DNA of 64,000 nt from Dioszegia crocea. Lineage: Eukaryota; Basidiomycota; Tremellomycetes; Tremellales; Bulleribasidiaceae. The DNA is taken from positions 1,257,966 to 1,321,965 of the forward strand of contig BCKK01000006.1 of NCBI GenBank assembly GCA_001600615.1, given 5' to 3'. This document shows, one piece after another, positions 1 through 11,216 of the stretch. The notes beneath the pieces are model-generated. The model saw only the letters and a program-made list of their open reading frames with translations. It was not told the origin of the DNA and searched no databases. Within the stretch, counting starts at the first letter, position 1. The number at the start of each line of letters is the position of its first letter. The translations under genes and the position numbers were made by a program.

Positions 1-81
1 CTCCAGGAGGCTTCCGAGGCCTACCTCGTCTCTCTCTTCGAGGACACCAACTTGGCTGCCATCCACGCCAAGCGAGTCACC

Positions 82-119
<38 letters not shown>

Positions 120-135
120 TGGCGAGCGATCTTAA
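1..135 (+). CDS. Histone H3, C-terminal end (5' part outside the window)
   Basis: Frame 1 reads from the first base to a TAA at 133-135 and gives the last 44 residues of histone H3. It contains the end of the alpha-2 helix, the loop, the alpha-3 helix ([18 protein letters not shown]) and the canonical RGERS ending. H3 is a core nucleosome protein that pairs with H4. This stretch alone cannot separate H3 from H3.3-type variants, because the diagnostic residues lie upstream. No intron falls inside the visible part. The identity is certain from near-universal sequence conservation; the gene copy (HHT1 or HHT2) cannot be told. Confidence 0.97.
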
Positions 136-633
136 GCTGCCTTCGGGTTCTGATCTATTCTTTCTACTGGCGCAGTTTTTGAGGGAGTGGGGGAGTGCTT
201 GTCTTTGATTTATACCTTCTCTTTTATTTTGCCGGCCATCTACCTTGTAGTTATGCAGCCTGGCTCGTGCTTGACATCTTTGTTTGTGGTCGGTCTCCAG
301 TACGAGTACAACTTCTCTTTGGCTTGATACTTCAGCGCTTCAGTTATCATCACAGCATGCGCAGAGAGTATCGTGATTGAGCTCACATCTGCGCAAAGTA
401 CTCTTATCGAGCCTTCTGCTGCTGCCTTCACCTGATCTCTTCGCAGAGCTGTTAGCTCTCCGCCATCACACGCAATCACTTCACGCCCCCGCTCTATTGT
501 CCTGCTGTACACGCAATATCACACACGGCTGCTGAGCTCTTCGACCATCGCAGCCAATCTGCCTATGCCATGACTGCAAATTAAGATCCATTCCTCTCAT
601 ACAATCATCTAATCCCCACTTTCAACCGCTGGA
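136..633. other. Tail-to-tail intergenic region, H3 / VPS68
   Basis: This is about 0.5 kb between the H3 stop and the VPS68 stop. It is pyrimidine-rich and has no convincing ORF or RNA gene. It presumably holds both 3' UTRs. Histone mRNAs of fungi are polyadenylated, and no animal-type histone stem-loop was noticed. Confidence 0.6.
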
Positions 634-2100
634 TTACACAGTCAACTGATACTCGTACTCGTCGCTTCCGCTCTGTGCGAACCATAGGACCATAGCTCTG
701 GATGATCAGCATGGCTCAGATCCGTACGAGCAGGGAGAGGTGTGATGGGGGCGGAGAGAGGGGAGATAGGCACAGGGGCATGACCAGTGGAGATGCGGTA
801 AGTCCAGGGGGCAAGAAAAAGCAGGGAGGGGACAGAAGAGACAGATGAGAAGTCAGAAACTCACGATAGCATCACTCCAGCGTTCATTCCGACGTTTGCA
901 GCGCCGTAGTAGATATAGTCGTTATACTCCGGCACGATGTATTTGAGGATAAGAACAGTCTGGGCAGTCAGCGTTGGGACTGGGAGTAGCATCAAGGATC
1001 GAAGGGAGTTGGGCTAGCGTATTGAAAGTGCCCGGTAGGGGCTGTGCCAAGCGCAGGTGTCTGAACAAGGGGCTCGCAGAGTCAATCCCCAATAGAAGTC
1101 GATGGGGGACAAATGTAAAGTCAGGCCCAAAGAAAGACGTACCAAACTCCCCGCCAGACCCCCAGCCAACAATGCCACACCGAGAAACAAAACCACTCTT
1201 GCGCGCCTCGAAGCTGAATCGCCAGACTGCCATGAGTCGCCTGAAAAGGCTGCGTGGAGGTGTGATTTGTCCAAGATTGACACGACTAGGAAACCGACTG
1301 AGGGCGTTAGCTTGGGCTATACAGGAGGAGGAGGCGTTGGAGACGAGAAGCGGACCGGATCAGTGGAGCCGGGGAAGGGAATTGGGAATGCAGTGTGAGA
1401 ATCTGGCATTGAGGATCTATCAGAGGGGCATCGGGATCCCAAGCTTAATCCCCGACTCGGCCCAAATCTGCACCGCCGAGCTCTTATCCGCTTAATTCCG
1501 CTCGACTCTCCAGCTTCTCCAGGGTGGTATCCATCTCCACCATTCTCAACCCGCGCTCTTCCGCACAATGAAATCGCTCCGGAAGAGACAAAGGAGGTAT
1601 CCCGCCACCGTCATCCTCAAGCTGCAGATCCATGGCCAAGCTCAACTTACGAGTTGAGCAGATTGCCGGTATCCAATCCACAAAAGTCATATGCACCGGG
1701 ACTACATCGTGCGGTGCGTCCGCTGGTGGGTGGGCATGCTTTGATAATGTCGCCGCGTCGAAAAGGAGGAAGAAGGATAGTGCGAACTAGACAATCAGCA
1801 ACGCTCTCCGTGAGATCTAGCTCGGCCGACCAGTCGACCAGGATCGAGCCTCGATTCTCGCCCTCTGGCTGCTTGACACAATCGGGGCTCATCGAGAAAT
1901 CTGCCCTGAGTGCTCAAACTTACTAGTCCGCCTGAAAGATAAGTCCCTGCTGATCTAGTCTTGGGTCCGACTTCAATCTTGGGTAAGTTGAATCGGAACA
2001 CTCTGCGAGGGTCGTACTGGGCCTATGTGGGGTCAGCTTTTCCACTTCGCCTCTCTTCCAGGCACTTCGTTTCGCAGCAGCTCACTCTAGGGATTGACAT
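634..2100 (-). CDS. VPS68: Vps68 / TMEM50 family four-helix membrane protein
   Basis: Six exons join in phase: 2086-2100, 1924-2022, 1651-1786, 1143-1297, 865-959 and 634-697. They give a 187-aa protein, close to the yeast Vps68 length. Diagnostic segments are an N-terminal GTYLSGGLFALSFFLLFDA helix, then VHMTFVDWIPAICSTLG, then RARVVLFLGVALLAGGLAGS, and a C-terminal LWFAQSGSDEYEYQLTV. The order of four hydrophobic helices matches the Vps68/TMEM50 family. In yeast, Vps68 acts with Vps55 in late endosome-to-vacuole transport; that role is family knowledge, not visible here. The first coding exon is only 15 nt (MSIPR). Intron 1298-1650 is 353 nt, long for this genome. The 5' end faces mS38 across about 280 bp. 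Confidence 0.9.
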
Positions 2101-2379
2101 GACTGATGTGTCGAGGGTGTTGGTAAGATGAGAGGTACAGGATGGTCAATGCGAGATGGGTGGCTCAGACTCGGCATCGTCCCCCGGGACCGCCATTAGG
2201 CGCAGGAGCAAATCCGGTTCCGGACTACCCGGAGTTAGGCTTGCGGTCAGTTTCGCCCTACTGGGTGGCGTGGGCGATAGCGACTCATACATCATCCACT
2301 CTGTCGAATACCCTCTCCAGACCTGCTACTCTAAGTACAGACAAGACTCCTCGATACGACACACAGCGCAGCCGGTAAG
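2101..2379. promoter_or_regulatory. Divergent promoter region between VPS68 and mS38
   Basis: These 279 bp separate the two start codons and must carry both promoters if the chosen starts are right. No TATA box or clear repeated site was recognised. A short non-conserved ORF runs through it but shows no protein-like pattern. Confidence 0.5.
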
Positions 2380-3769
2380 ATGCTAGCTAGACGCTTTTTC
2401 GCTTCAGCCATCAGTGGGCCCTCGGCCACGCGGCAAGGAGTACGCACCGCTACTTCCTGGGCATCGCCTTGCCGCCCCCCTTCCACTTCCCTCTCAACGG
2501 ACCCTACTTCCAATACCAAATCACAACCCTCAACTTCAGGCGTAAAGGCCAAAACAAGTGGAGGGCGGCATAAACCCTCTCGACCGGCCGTACAAGTCCG
2601 TACCACACCCCGTCCTCGACTATCCACCACATTCTTCACTTCCACTCCCTCTACCCTTACTGCCGACCTCTCACGGCTGGTCTCTACGCTCACATCCTCT
2701 CCTCCACCCCGGAAAACCCAAGGTCGGCGCCGACGATCATCTACTCATTCCATATCTCCCTCTACCCGAGCGAACGGCCTTGCCCCAGGCGACAGTGATA
2801 TCTTTTCACAATGCCAAAACCCCCTTCCCACCGACTACTCTTTCCACCCCATCCCACTCTATCCACACCGCCTTCAGCTGCACATGGCATTCACACCCGC
2901 ACATCAGCCCATCATGGCGAATCTGGGCACAGGCCGGTATTTGCAACCGCCCTCCAAACACTCCATCCAGCGATTAGCCAATACCGCTGAAACACCATTC
3001 GATCTGCCTTCCCGTCCGTCCCCTGTGCGCGCTCTACAGAAGGGTCTCCCAGCGCGCGATACAGCCCCAAACGGTCTACCTATCCTATCTACCGGATCGA
3101 CATCCCTAGGCGATCACCTATCTGTGATGTCCGCCTTGTCACATCCTTCCAACCACCACCACCTCGTCTCCCCTCCCACACACGGCTACACATCGGAAGA
3201 TCCCGAGACGCAACTACTGCGAATGATGGCGGAGGCGGATATGAAGCATCAGCTGAATGCAGAGTGGGCATTTGACGCGGCGCTGGCGAAGCTAGGCGAT
3301 AAAGAGGCAGTAGCTAATGCCGCTTCGGCGGTAAAGGAGGGTGATGTCCAAGCTGAGGGATCGGCAGATGCGGCGCAGATGAATGAGGTGCTGAAGGGTT
3401 TGGATGGTGTCTTGGCCAAGCTGGCTTTGGGCGATGGGGCCGAGGAGGCCAGAGGGCGGAGTAAGGAGAATGTCCCTTTGGCGATGGGGAAAGGAGTGAC
3501 GGTGGAGGTGAAGGTGATAAGGGTCGGAGAGGGTGAGGGGTTGGAGGCGCTTGGGAAGTTGGGGAACCTGCAAGAGATGGGGATAGATCTGGGCATGGGG
3601 GAAGAATTGGGCGTGATGCTGGATAGTGTCAAGAGGAAGAGAAAGAAGAAGATTAGTAAACACAAGTATCAAAAGAGAAGAAAGGTGAGTTGAGGTACAT
3701 GCTATAGGGATAGGGCGTAAGCTGATGACACAGGCTACGAGGGCTCAGAGGAAGAGGTTGGGCAAGTAG
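2380..3769 (+). CDS. COX24: Mitochondrial small-subunit ribosomal protein mS38 (Cox24/Qri5, AURKAIP1-like)
   Basis: Two exons (2380-3684 and 3734-3769) code for 446 aa. The identifying part is the C-terminus, SVKRKRKKKISKHKYQKRRK, spliced through a 49-nt intron to ATRAQRKRLGK. This is the basic COX24_C/mS38 motif that ends AURKAIP1 and yeast Qri5. The start gives MLARRFFASAISG, an Arg-rich and acid-free leader typical of a mitochondrial presequence. The middle is a low-complexity Ser/Thr/Pro region, then an Ala/Glu/Gly-rich region. Yeast Qri5 is only about 110 aa, so this protein has a very long N-terminal extension. Another frame is also open over 2558-2977, so an unseen intron in the first half cannot be excluded. 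In the family, mS38 supports mitoribosome assembly and COX1 translation. Confidence 0.82.
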
Positions 3770-4251
3770 GCGTAGTATAGAGGTAGATGGTAGATGTCGA
3801 AATGGGGGAAGATCTATGACTTCATGGGATGCATGCGCAACGATCTGGAGATCTATCTACTGCTCAGTATCGCCCTAGGCATTAAAAGTAGATGTATCGG
3901 ATCCTGCTCGAGATCTTGAACTCTTGAGTACTGCTATGATCAGCTGTGTACCATCTTCGAATTGCCGGCGGCTGTCGTGCCGCTGCGCCCGAGTCGATTG
4001 ATCCTAGCGTCATTCATGCCTGCGTCCATGCGTCCACCTGCCGACTCGAGTAGAGCAACTTCAGTGTGACTCATTAAGCCCTACCACAGGATACTTAAGT
4101 ACGCACTACTCACGCCGTAGCGCATACTTATACCTTGACACCAGCCCGAATTTCCACACCACGAGTCGAATAGGCAAATCGGTACATGTCCAGCATCTCT
4201 ACCATACGATCCCACATGTCTCGAAGCCTACCTAGACGATCCACGCACACC
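3770..4251. other. Intergenic region upstream of the GNAT gene
   Basis: About 0.48 kb lies between the mS38 stop and the chosen GNAT start. Upstream in-frame ATGs at 4186 and 4216 could extend the GNAT protein by up to 22 residues. No other element was seen. Confidence 0.5.
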
Positions 4252-5385
4252 ATGACTACCTCCACTGTCCCCAAGTCAAGTGTAACAATCCGACGCGAAA
4301 CAAGATTCACCCCTGCCGAGCTTGAAAAGGCATCAGAAATCCTAAGGGATGGATTTTGGACATGTAACTGTGAGCTATCATTTTTTAGTCTTGCACCAGG
4401 TTGTGATCGCAGCTAATACCTCAGCTCCCGTACTTCGTTTCCGAGCGTATAATGACCATCAAGCTCTGTTGGAGTTGATGCGTAGTCGGGTGAAGGCTGC
4501 TGCGGGTGTTGGCGGGTTGGTCTTGGCTTACACCCAGTCCGAGGGCTCGGGGTCTGCGGACAAGCCTAGCGACGTTGAGGGTGGAGGTGAAGAAGGAGGA
4601 GAACTCGTCGGCGCTGTGATTGTCTCATTACCCGGAGAAGGGTTTACGCAGTTGTGAGTTTTGTTTCCAAGCTGAGGGCGATAGCTGGGAACCGCTGGGA
4701 ATCACTGGGAACCGGATATTGGACGGGAGGATGTTGTCTACGATGTAGCTATCGGTGTTCTCTCGGTGACTACCAGACGTGTGCAGTCGAACGATGGCTG
4801 ATCTCGCAGGCAGAAGAACTACGGCGATCGCAAGGAGACCAATACTCCAGTTAAGAAGGCAGACTCCACAATTGCCGGAGCTGAAGAGACTGAAGCGCAG
4901 CGCAAGACGCGAATATGGGTAGAAACGGACGTGAGTCTGCGTAGACCCGCAGTATCTCCAGATACTCTCATTTCTTACTATGTGTCTAGAGCCACGCTGA
5001 GACTATAGCTCGTTCCGTGGTTTAACGATTTCTCAAATAGGTCGTATGGTACAGGCAAGCTTGAAGAGTCACTATATATCTCCCTCTTCGCGATGCGGAC
5101 GGAATATCAGGGGAAGGGAATGGGTAGGGAGGTGATGCGGCAAGTCATGCAATGGGGAGATGGGGAAGGGTGGGAGATGACACTTGTGGATCATGAGCCT
5201 GAGCTTGTAAGTTTCTTGGGAACTGATTGCGATCAGAACGGATATGAGTGTGCTAGGCGCTGATGTATTAGGTCAAATTCTACTCTTCTTTCGGGTTTAG
5301 GGAAGTTGGTAAGGAGGTCAGAGGGTGTAATGGCACAGACGTCACTTGGTGGGCTATGAAGCGGCTTCGGCCCGATAGCGAATAG
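4252..5385 (+). CDS. GNAT-family N-acetyltransferase
   Basis: The C-terminal half is clear. Exon 5009-5206 encodes a strand-helix unit, LYISLFAMRTEYQGKGMGREV, with the Q-x-x-G-x-G/A-type acetyl-CoA loop (QGKGMG) of GNAT motif A. It splices to 5272-5385, which encodes VKFYSSFGFREVGKEV and ends MKRLRPDSE. The N-terminal part (MTTSTVPKSSVTIRRETRF...) and a block containing VLRFRAYNDHQALLELM (about 4425-4653) fit the same domain. Exon boundaries between 4654 and 4930 could not be fixed: an exon ending at 4930 (RKTRIWVETD) is good, but the piece linking it back is ambiguous. The substrate is unknown. This is probably a small-molecule or protein N-acetyltransferase. The family is well supported, the exact model is not. 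Confidence 0.72.
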
Positions 5386-6100
5386 AGACTCTGGGGTCAG
5401 GGGTCAAGTCGGACGACGTAGAATCATCAGTAGACCTATCTCCACGGGATCACGATCGCTTGACTATGTGGAATATGCCATAGAATGATAAGAGGTCAAG
5501 AGAGAGAGTATGTAGGCGCGACTGGTCTGGTCGTCCGTCTTACCGCCACCCAGATTCCGAAAGCGCCATTGCCTAAATTACCCCTTGGGGCAATTTTGTC
5601 AAATTGCCCGCCCGAGCCGAACGAAGCTCGAAGCCTGGATTTTTCGCTTCTACGCCTTCGTTAACGACTCATCTCCACTCAAAGCTATACAAGCACGCGT
5701 ACAAGCACCGGATCCATCCTCCGGAAGCGCAAACAGATCAATTCACCTCGTTGGACTTATAAAACATCCTCAACTTCCCCCACTAGTCAACTAGCTTCGC
5801 CGGGCCGTGCCAAATCCTCCGACGCCTGCCTTACAAGGCGCAGGGCGACTTGTTGACGTCCAAGGCGTATATCTCGTTGGGTCGCGTCTCGCCTATCACA
5901 CCTGATCCCAATTGCCAGCCGACGACATCATAAAGGAGACTCATTATTCCCCACCGGAGCTTGAACACCCCTGAAACTCTCCCCTCGCCCATTTCGGAAT
6001 GCGGTAAGACCCCCGAAAGTCTACAACTCCACCCTCACCAGTGGCCACCCGCCAGGCCGTACTCCATCCCTCCATCTCGACGTCCTCACTCGTATCCAAA
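5386..6100. promoter_or_regulatory. Upstream region of the bHLH gene, with a perfect inverted repeat
   Basis: A 0.7-kb non-coding stretch lies before the bHLH start. At 5588-5609 it contains a perfect 9-bp inverted repeat (gggcaattt / aaattgccc) with a 4-nt spacer. Whether this is a binding site, a hairpin or chance is unknown. No TATA box was recognised. Short ORFs in this stretch lack protein character. Confidence 0.45.
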
Positions 6101-9100
6101 ATGGACCAATCCCAAGGAATGATGAGCAACCAATTCCTCGCCACGCCCTCCGGCGCCACATCCCCTTCCAACCAACCCTTCCCTCAGGATCTTTTCCCAC
6201 TCGACTTCTTATCCTTCGTCGAAGGTACGTCACCCTCCGTCACGATGGGGATGGGCGATTTTCAACTACCTTCGCCGGGTCAATCGGGACCGAATCAGCA
6301 GCCTGGCCAGCAGCATTCCCAATCCGGGTCATATACCTCGTCACCAATATTTGACAACCGGGCTGATAGTGTCGGTCGAAGTCCGCGAGATGGGATACCG
6401 CCCAGCAGAGGCGGGAGTAGTAAGGGAAGGTCAAGAAGTCGCGCGCCGAAGAAGGCGAGTTCGACTAGCCAAGGGTTAAGCGGAAGGCGAAATCTGGGTC
6501 AGGATGGGATGGACCTGGACCTGGATACGATTATGAATATGGGCGATTTGAGTGGGATGGATGGGAAAAACGGGCAGCAGGGCCAGATGAGTCAGGAAGA
6601 AATCAACCTGCGTATGGCGCAGTTGTATGGCCTGCAAAGCATGGATGGGCTCGAAGGGTATATGGATGCCAATTCGGGTATGGGTCTGCCGGGAATGTCT
6701 CAGGGGATGTTACAGCAGGTGAGCTCTGCGCAGATAATCATGGGACAGAGCTGACTTTGCAGTTTGAAGGAATTCACATGCAATCGCCAATCATCTTCGA
6801 CCCTAATAATCCTTCGCAGGCGTACAACCCCATGGCGCAATTCCTCGCCAGTCCGCCTTCAGATGGAAACAGAAAGGGGTCAATACATATGATGAATGGC
6901 TTAATCACTCCTGGTAAGTCTGCGAGACTTCAAATGATGACTGAGCTGATGGTTTAGGTGCCAGTACGGAAATGTACCCCCAATCTCAGTCGGATCAGAT
7001 GATGAGCCCTATGCAGCTGGAGATGCTAGCGAGGCGAGAACAAATGGAGGGGATGCCAGATGTAGGTTGAGCCAAGGTCTACCACGAATGAGCACTGACT
7101 ATCTTAGCTGAATATACTCCCTCTTCTCTCTCCAGCTCTCAACCAACAGAACCAAAACCAACATCACCGGTCCTCATCACAATACTCCTCTCCTGCCCTA
7201 TATCCCACCTTTAACCCATCTCCAAATCACAGCGGATCTATACCTAACGGCCAAACTCCCCTCGAAGCTCTACAAGAGCAAAGCCGACAATTCCAAACCC
7301 AGCTCAACGCCCTTCAGGTGCAACAACGTCAACTCCAAGCGACCGCAGCGGCAGTTGCAGCCTCCTCCGCTCAGTCTTCCCCATATATCAACAGCCACAA
7401 TGGGAATGGCACTTTCCCCTCCTCGGGATCTTCGGGTCATTCGAGGCTGGTCACTACGCCCGGGGGCGGGGCCGAACCCTCCCCACAATACTTTACACCC
7501 TTGACAAGTCCGGCCCTGGAGGCGACTCGGCAGTTCCACTCAATGAATGGGAATGGCCAATCCTCCAACTCCAACGGCAATGGGAATGGGCAGTACCAAA
7601 GACATCCTCATCCCCTTTCGGCACTATCGAGTCCTGCGCTCAATCCCATTGGGTCGGCCGGAGGTGCACAGCAGACTTTATCACCTGCGATTCATGCGCA
7701 GTCGGGGGCCGAATTATCGGACCCGGACTATCTACGGGCGCTAGTGGGGATGTTTGAATCACCCTCTGGCTCAAGTCAAGGGCAGGGATCAGGTCCGAGT
7801 CGGCCAATGGAAAACGCCTTTAACGGTAATGGGAATCAGCAGTATCAATCGCCATCTCTGAATGCGCAATATCCCTTTCAACAACAATCCCAGTCCCAAT
7901 CCAATCATATCTACACAAGTGGACTCGCTCCTTCATCTGGACCCCTCTCGTCGGGTGGTTCAGGAGGATCGAGCAATGGCCATTCAACAACGACCGGCCC
8001 ACACCGTCATCCCCTCCCGTCCAAATCTCGCCCCTCTCCCTTGGTCAAACCCATCAATCACCGCTCGCATATCCGTACGCCGTCCATGCACCAGAGCTTC
8101 AGCCAACCATCCAGCCCTGCCATCCTCAAGGGAATCCAGCCCGGGACCTATCTGCCCGCTGCAGCTATGGACCAGCGTCATGGTGGCGGTGGATCGCAGA
8201 CGAGCACGCCGTCACCTGTGGATCTCACATCCATCATGCCTCCCCCACCAGTCCCGGTCCAGCACTCCCAGAAGGCCAAGGGTCTGACACCAATGACACC
8301 AGCGGCGCTCATGAACCTCGGCGGTGGTCCATCGGGGAAGAGGCAGGTATTGCCTAGGGCAGACGCGCAGGCGGCGACTAAACCTGCTACTGGCGGAACA
8401 AAGGCAGCAAGCAAGAAGGCTATGGCGGCGAGTGCGGCATCGGCGGCGGTAGCCAATGCTACTGCAAGTGCGAGTGGCTCTGCGCCCGGGGCAGCTGGTA
8501 CACCCTCGATCGGGAAGAAGGGAGGGCGTGTTGCGACGGGCAAGAAATTGGCCGCTAGGCCGTCGGCAGTTGGCGTCAGGTCTGGTAAGTCCATGACTAT
8601 ACTGTAGAGGGTATTGGCTAACCTCCAGCTACAAAAGGCGCCGCTGCAGCTGCTATTGCACTGCAATCCCCAATAATCGAACCTGAAAACCGGCGCACAT
8701 CACACAAAGCTGCTGAGCAAAAACGGCGAGACTCCCTCAAAGCAGGCTTTGACGAGCTCCGATTATTGCTACCCCCCATCAACACCGAAGCTCTCGATCC
8801 AGAGTCTGGCGAACCTATACCGGGATCATCTGCTCCGCGCCTCCTTCCCAAATCATCACTCGTACCCGACGATGCTCCTAATCGGGGAGTATCCAAGGTT
8901 GCCTTGTTGAAATTTAGCAATGAGTATATTGTTAAATTGCACGAAAAGATTGATAGGCGGGAAGATTATGTCGAGCGGTTGAGGATGGAAGTTGAGCGAT
9001 TGAGAGGGGATGAAGGAGGGGAAATGGTGAAGATGGAAGATGGGGTGGATTTGCTCGAATTTGATATACATGATGGAGAGGAGGAAGATGAGGAGGGGGA

Positions 9101-9350
9101 GGGGGAAGAGGGAGACGAAGAGGATGAAGAAGAGGCAGATGGGGAGGACGAGATGGAGGAATTGGATGAGGATGATGGGATGGAAGAGGAGGAGGAAGTT
9201 CCTGTTGTCGTCAAGAAGACTTCGAGGCGGAATACCATCAATGGCGGTAGGAAGTCAGCAGGGTCGACAGCGGTGGCGAAGAGACCGTCTGTGGGTCGAA
9301 GAGAGAGCTCGGGCGGGACGGTAACTCCTAGGAATAGAAGGGGGGACTGA
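6101..9350 (+). CDS. Large bHLH transcription factor with Gln/Ser-rich N-terminus and acidic tail
   Basis: Five exons (6101-6718, 6763-6913, 6958-7061, 7108-8584, 8629-9350) give 1,023 aa, all phases consistent. The start at 6101 has a good context (ccaaaATGg); an in-frame ATG lies 20 codons upstream. Residues ~1-810 are low complexity: Met/Gly/Gln-rich, then Asn/Ser/Gln-rich, with basic stretches. The bHLH domain is at about residues 800-900. Its basic region is ENRRTSHKAAEQKRRDSL, followed by helix 1 (KAGFDELRLLLPP), a long loop, and helix 2 (SKVALLKFSNEYIVKLHEKI). It continues into a leucine-containing coiled segment (YVERLRMEVERLRG). The H-x(3)-E-x(2)-R pattern (His, Glu, Arg) predicts E-box binding. 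A Glu/Asp-rich tract follows, then a basic C-terminus. The target genes are unknown; no specific orthologue is claimed. Confidence 0.9.
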
Positions 9351-10289
9351 TAGTTGGATCAGTTTTGAGCACATACGGAAGGGGACATTGGTCATTAGAG
9401 TACAGTCATACAGCTTTCATAATGCAGCTCAGGTCTAATGCCAGCAGGAAGACGCTCGATACCGCCACTGAAGCTGTCAAGCGAGAGGATTGTATCGAAA
9501 GAAGGCCCGAGGTGATTCCAGTTGGCTAGACTCGTCTGTCGATCTGGACGCAATCTGTTGCTGGTTCTCGGATGATGATTCCATAAGGCGCTGGAGGTCT
9601 GCCATCAGTCCGGAAAGCAAGTCCCCGGGTTGCGATTAGAGTCAACATTGTGCAAAAGAGCTATGTCCAGGGGAGAGGGGAATAAAGGAACAGCCTGTCA
9701 TAAGATGTATAAAGCTGCATGGCGTACAGAAAAGGGGAGACAAGAATCCTTGACCCGCTGCAGCCTGTGGAGACTCCCGCGGCGGATCATCGGCCATCGA
9801 CCATCATTGACATCACTTACCTCATCAACCCTGCTCGACCATGTGCGCCAATCCTGGCCCACAGTCTCTATGCATTCTCATACCTGGATCTGGCTTAAGA
9901 CCCGCGACCCCTGGCCCCGATGCGCTGGCCAAACCCGATCTCCACACGCTGCACGTTTCGCATCTGACACCTGGACCAGATCTGCCCATCACCGAGATCT
10001 GCGCATGAGACCCCGGGCAGGACGAGGAGGGTACGGGTCACAACCCTTTCAAATATCGTTTCTGCGTCTTGCCTTTTGAGTTTCGATGGTGAGACGACCC
10101 CGTGGTTCATAACCACCCTTCGAACCCACGGAGGAAATCGGCATCATGGGTTGCTGCTTGTGGGAGATATAAGCAGCTCCCCTCCTCCCTTCCCCCCTCT
10201 TTCTCTCTTCATCCACTGACATCCGATTTGCCTACAGGAACACACACAAGACCCTACTCGCACCAAACCCATTCACTCATCCCTCCAGC
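9351..10289. other. 0.94-kb intergenic region with TATA-like element before the small gene
   Basis: No convincing gene is seen; several ORFs on both strands overlap each other and look random. Near the 3' end a TATA-like tataag (10168-10173) is followed by a long CT-rich run and then the start codon at 10290. This fits a core promoter for the small downstream gene. Confidence 0.4.
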
Positions 10290-10686
10290 ATGTCAGGTGA
10301 GCTCCATCCCTTCGCGGGCACTTCTCACCCCAGAAGGCATGTCCTATTCAAATGGTCGATATCTGATTGACGTGCCTTTAGCGCAGCAATCCCAACACGA
10401 GCTGTATCTCGCAAGCACCGGGAGGAATCCCGATGGCTCCTATATGAGCCAGCACGTCGGTTCCCAGCGTGAGCCGGTCTTCAATGCCGACGGTTCCTTC
10501 TCAACTGCATACACTCAGAGTGCCAACAGTGAGATTTAGCTTTGTTTTTGACTTGTTGGAGGAAATGCTGACCTTCGATTCACAGATTCGACGGCTGGAT
10601 CGCGATCGAACGCAGGTGGGCAAGCCGCATCCGGATCGGCAAATGCAGGCGAGACCGATGCAAGTTCTGCAGGGACCCGTCGATGA
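10290..10686 (+). CDS. Small Ser/Gly/Asn-rich protein, unknown function
   Basis: Three exons (10290-10296, 10334-10528, 10586-10686) join in phase to a 100-aa protein. It starts MSEGMSYSNGRYLIDVPLAQ and ends in a Ser/Ala/Gly/Thr-rich tail. The middle repeats short motifs with Asn-Pro-Asp-Gly-Ser and Asn-Ala-Asp-Gly-Ser (NPDGSYMSQHVG, NADGSFSTAY). It is hydrophilic, with no signal peptide and no membrane segment. The first coding exon is only 7 nt, and the first intron 37 nt. A TATA-like box and a CT-rich leader upstream support transcription. The function is not recognised; the composition is like stress-related hydrophilic proteins, but that is only an impression. Confidence 0.6.
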
Positions 10687-11216
10687 GCCGCTCGCCACCG
10701 TGCACATGCTTCCGATACTGTCGATATATCTGCCATTTCAGTAGTCAACGTATGCAATTTTCGTATCGTCATCTGACCTGGGTATACCTCGCGGCCTCTT
10801 GATGTGGGGTTGCGCACTCAGATCTTGCTTTGACGGTACGTAGATGTTAGGGGATGGACGGTCGCAAGGTGAATTGCGCACCCGACAGCCATTTCTAGCT
10901 TGTCGACTAAAATATCAGCAGAGTGAGCCGATTCGGGGAAATAACACGATCTCGAGCCATGCCCGACTGTCGATACTAAAGCCCAGAGCCCAGACTTGAT
11001 CGAGTGATTCAGCGATATTGACTGCGGATCGGTGCCCGTCCCCATCGCGGCAAGAATATCAGCGCGGAATGCGTCATATGAACAGTCGTCTGAAATAGTT
11101 GGAATGCAAATGTACAGCAATCCATCCTCCAATGATACATATCCTGATATATCAGCGCAAACCCAACCTAGTATTACTGCCCCACCACCTAATCCAGACT
11201 TACAAATAGCAACTCC
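10687..11216. other. Intergenic region between the small gene and UTP14
   Basis: About 0.53 kb lies between two convergent genes. A minus-strand ORF at 10818-11132 reads openly but starts with a non-ATG codon. It has no recognisable domain and no clear splice partners. Nothing else was seen. Confidence 0.5.
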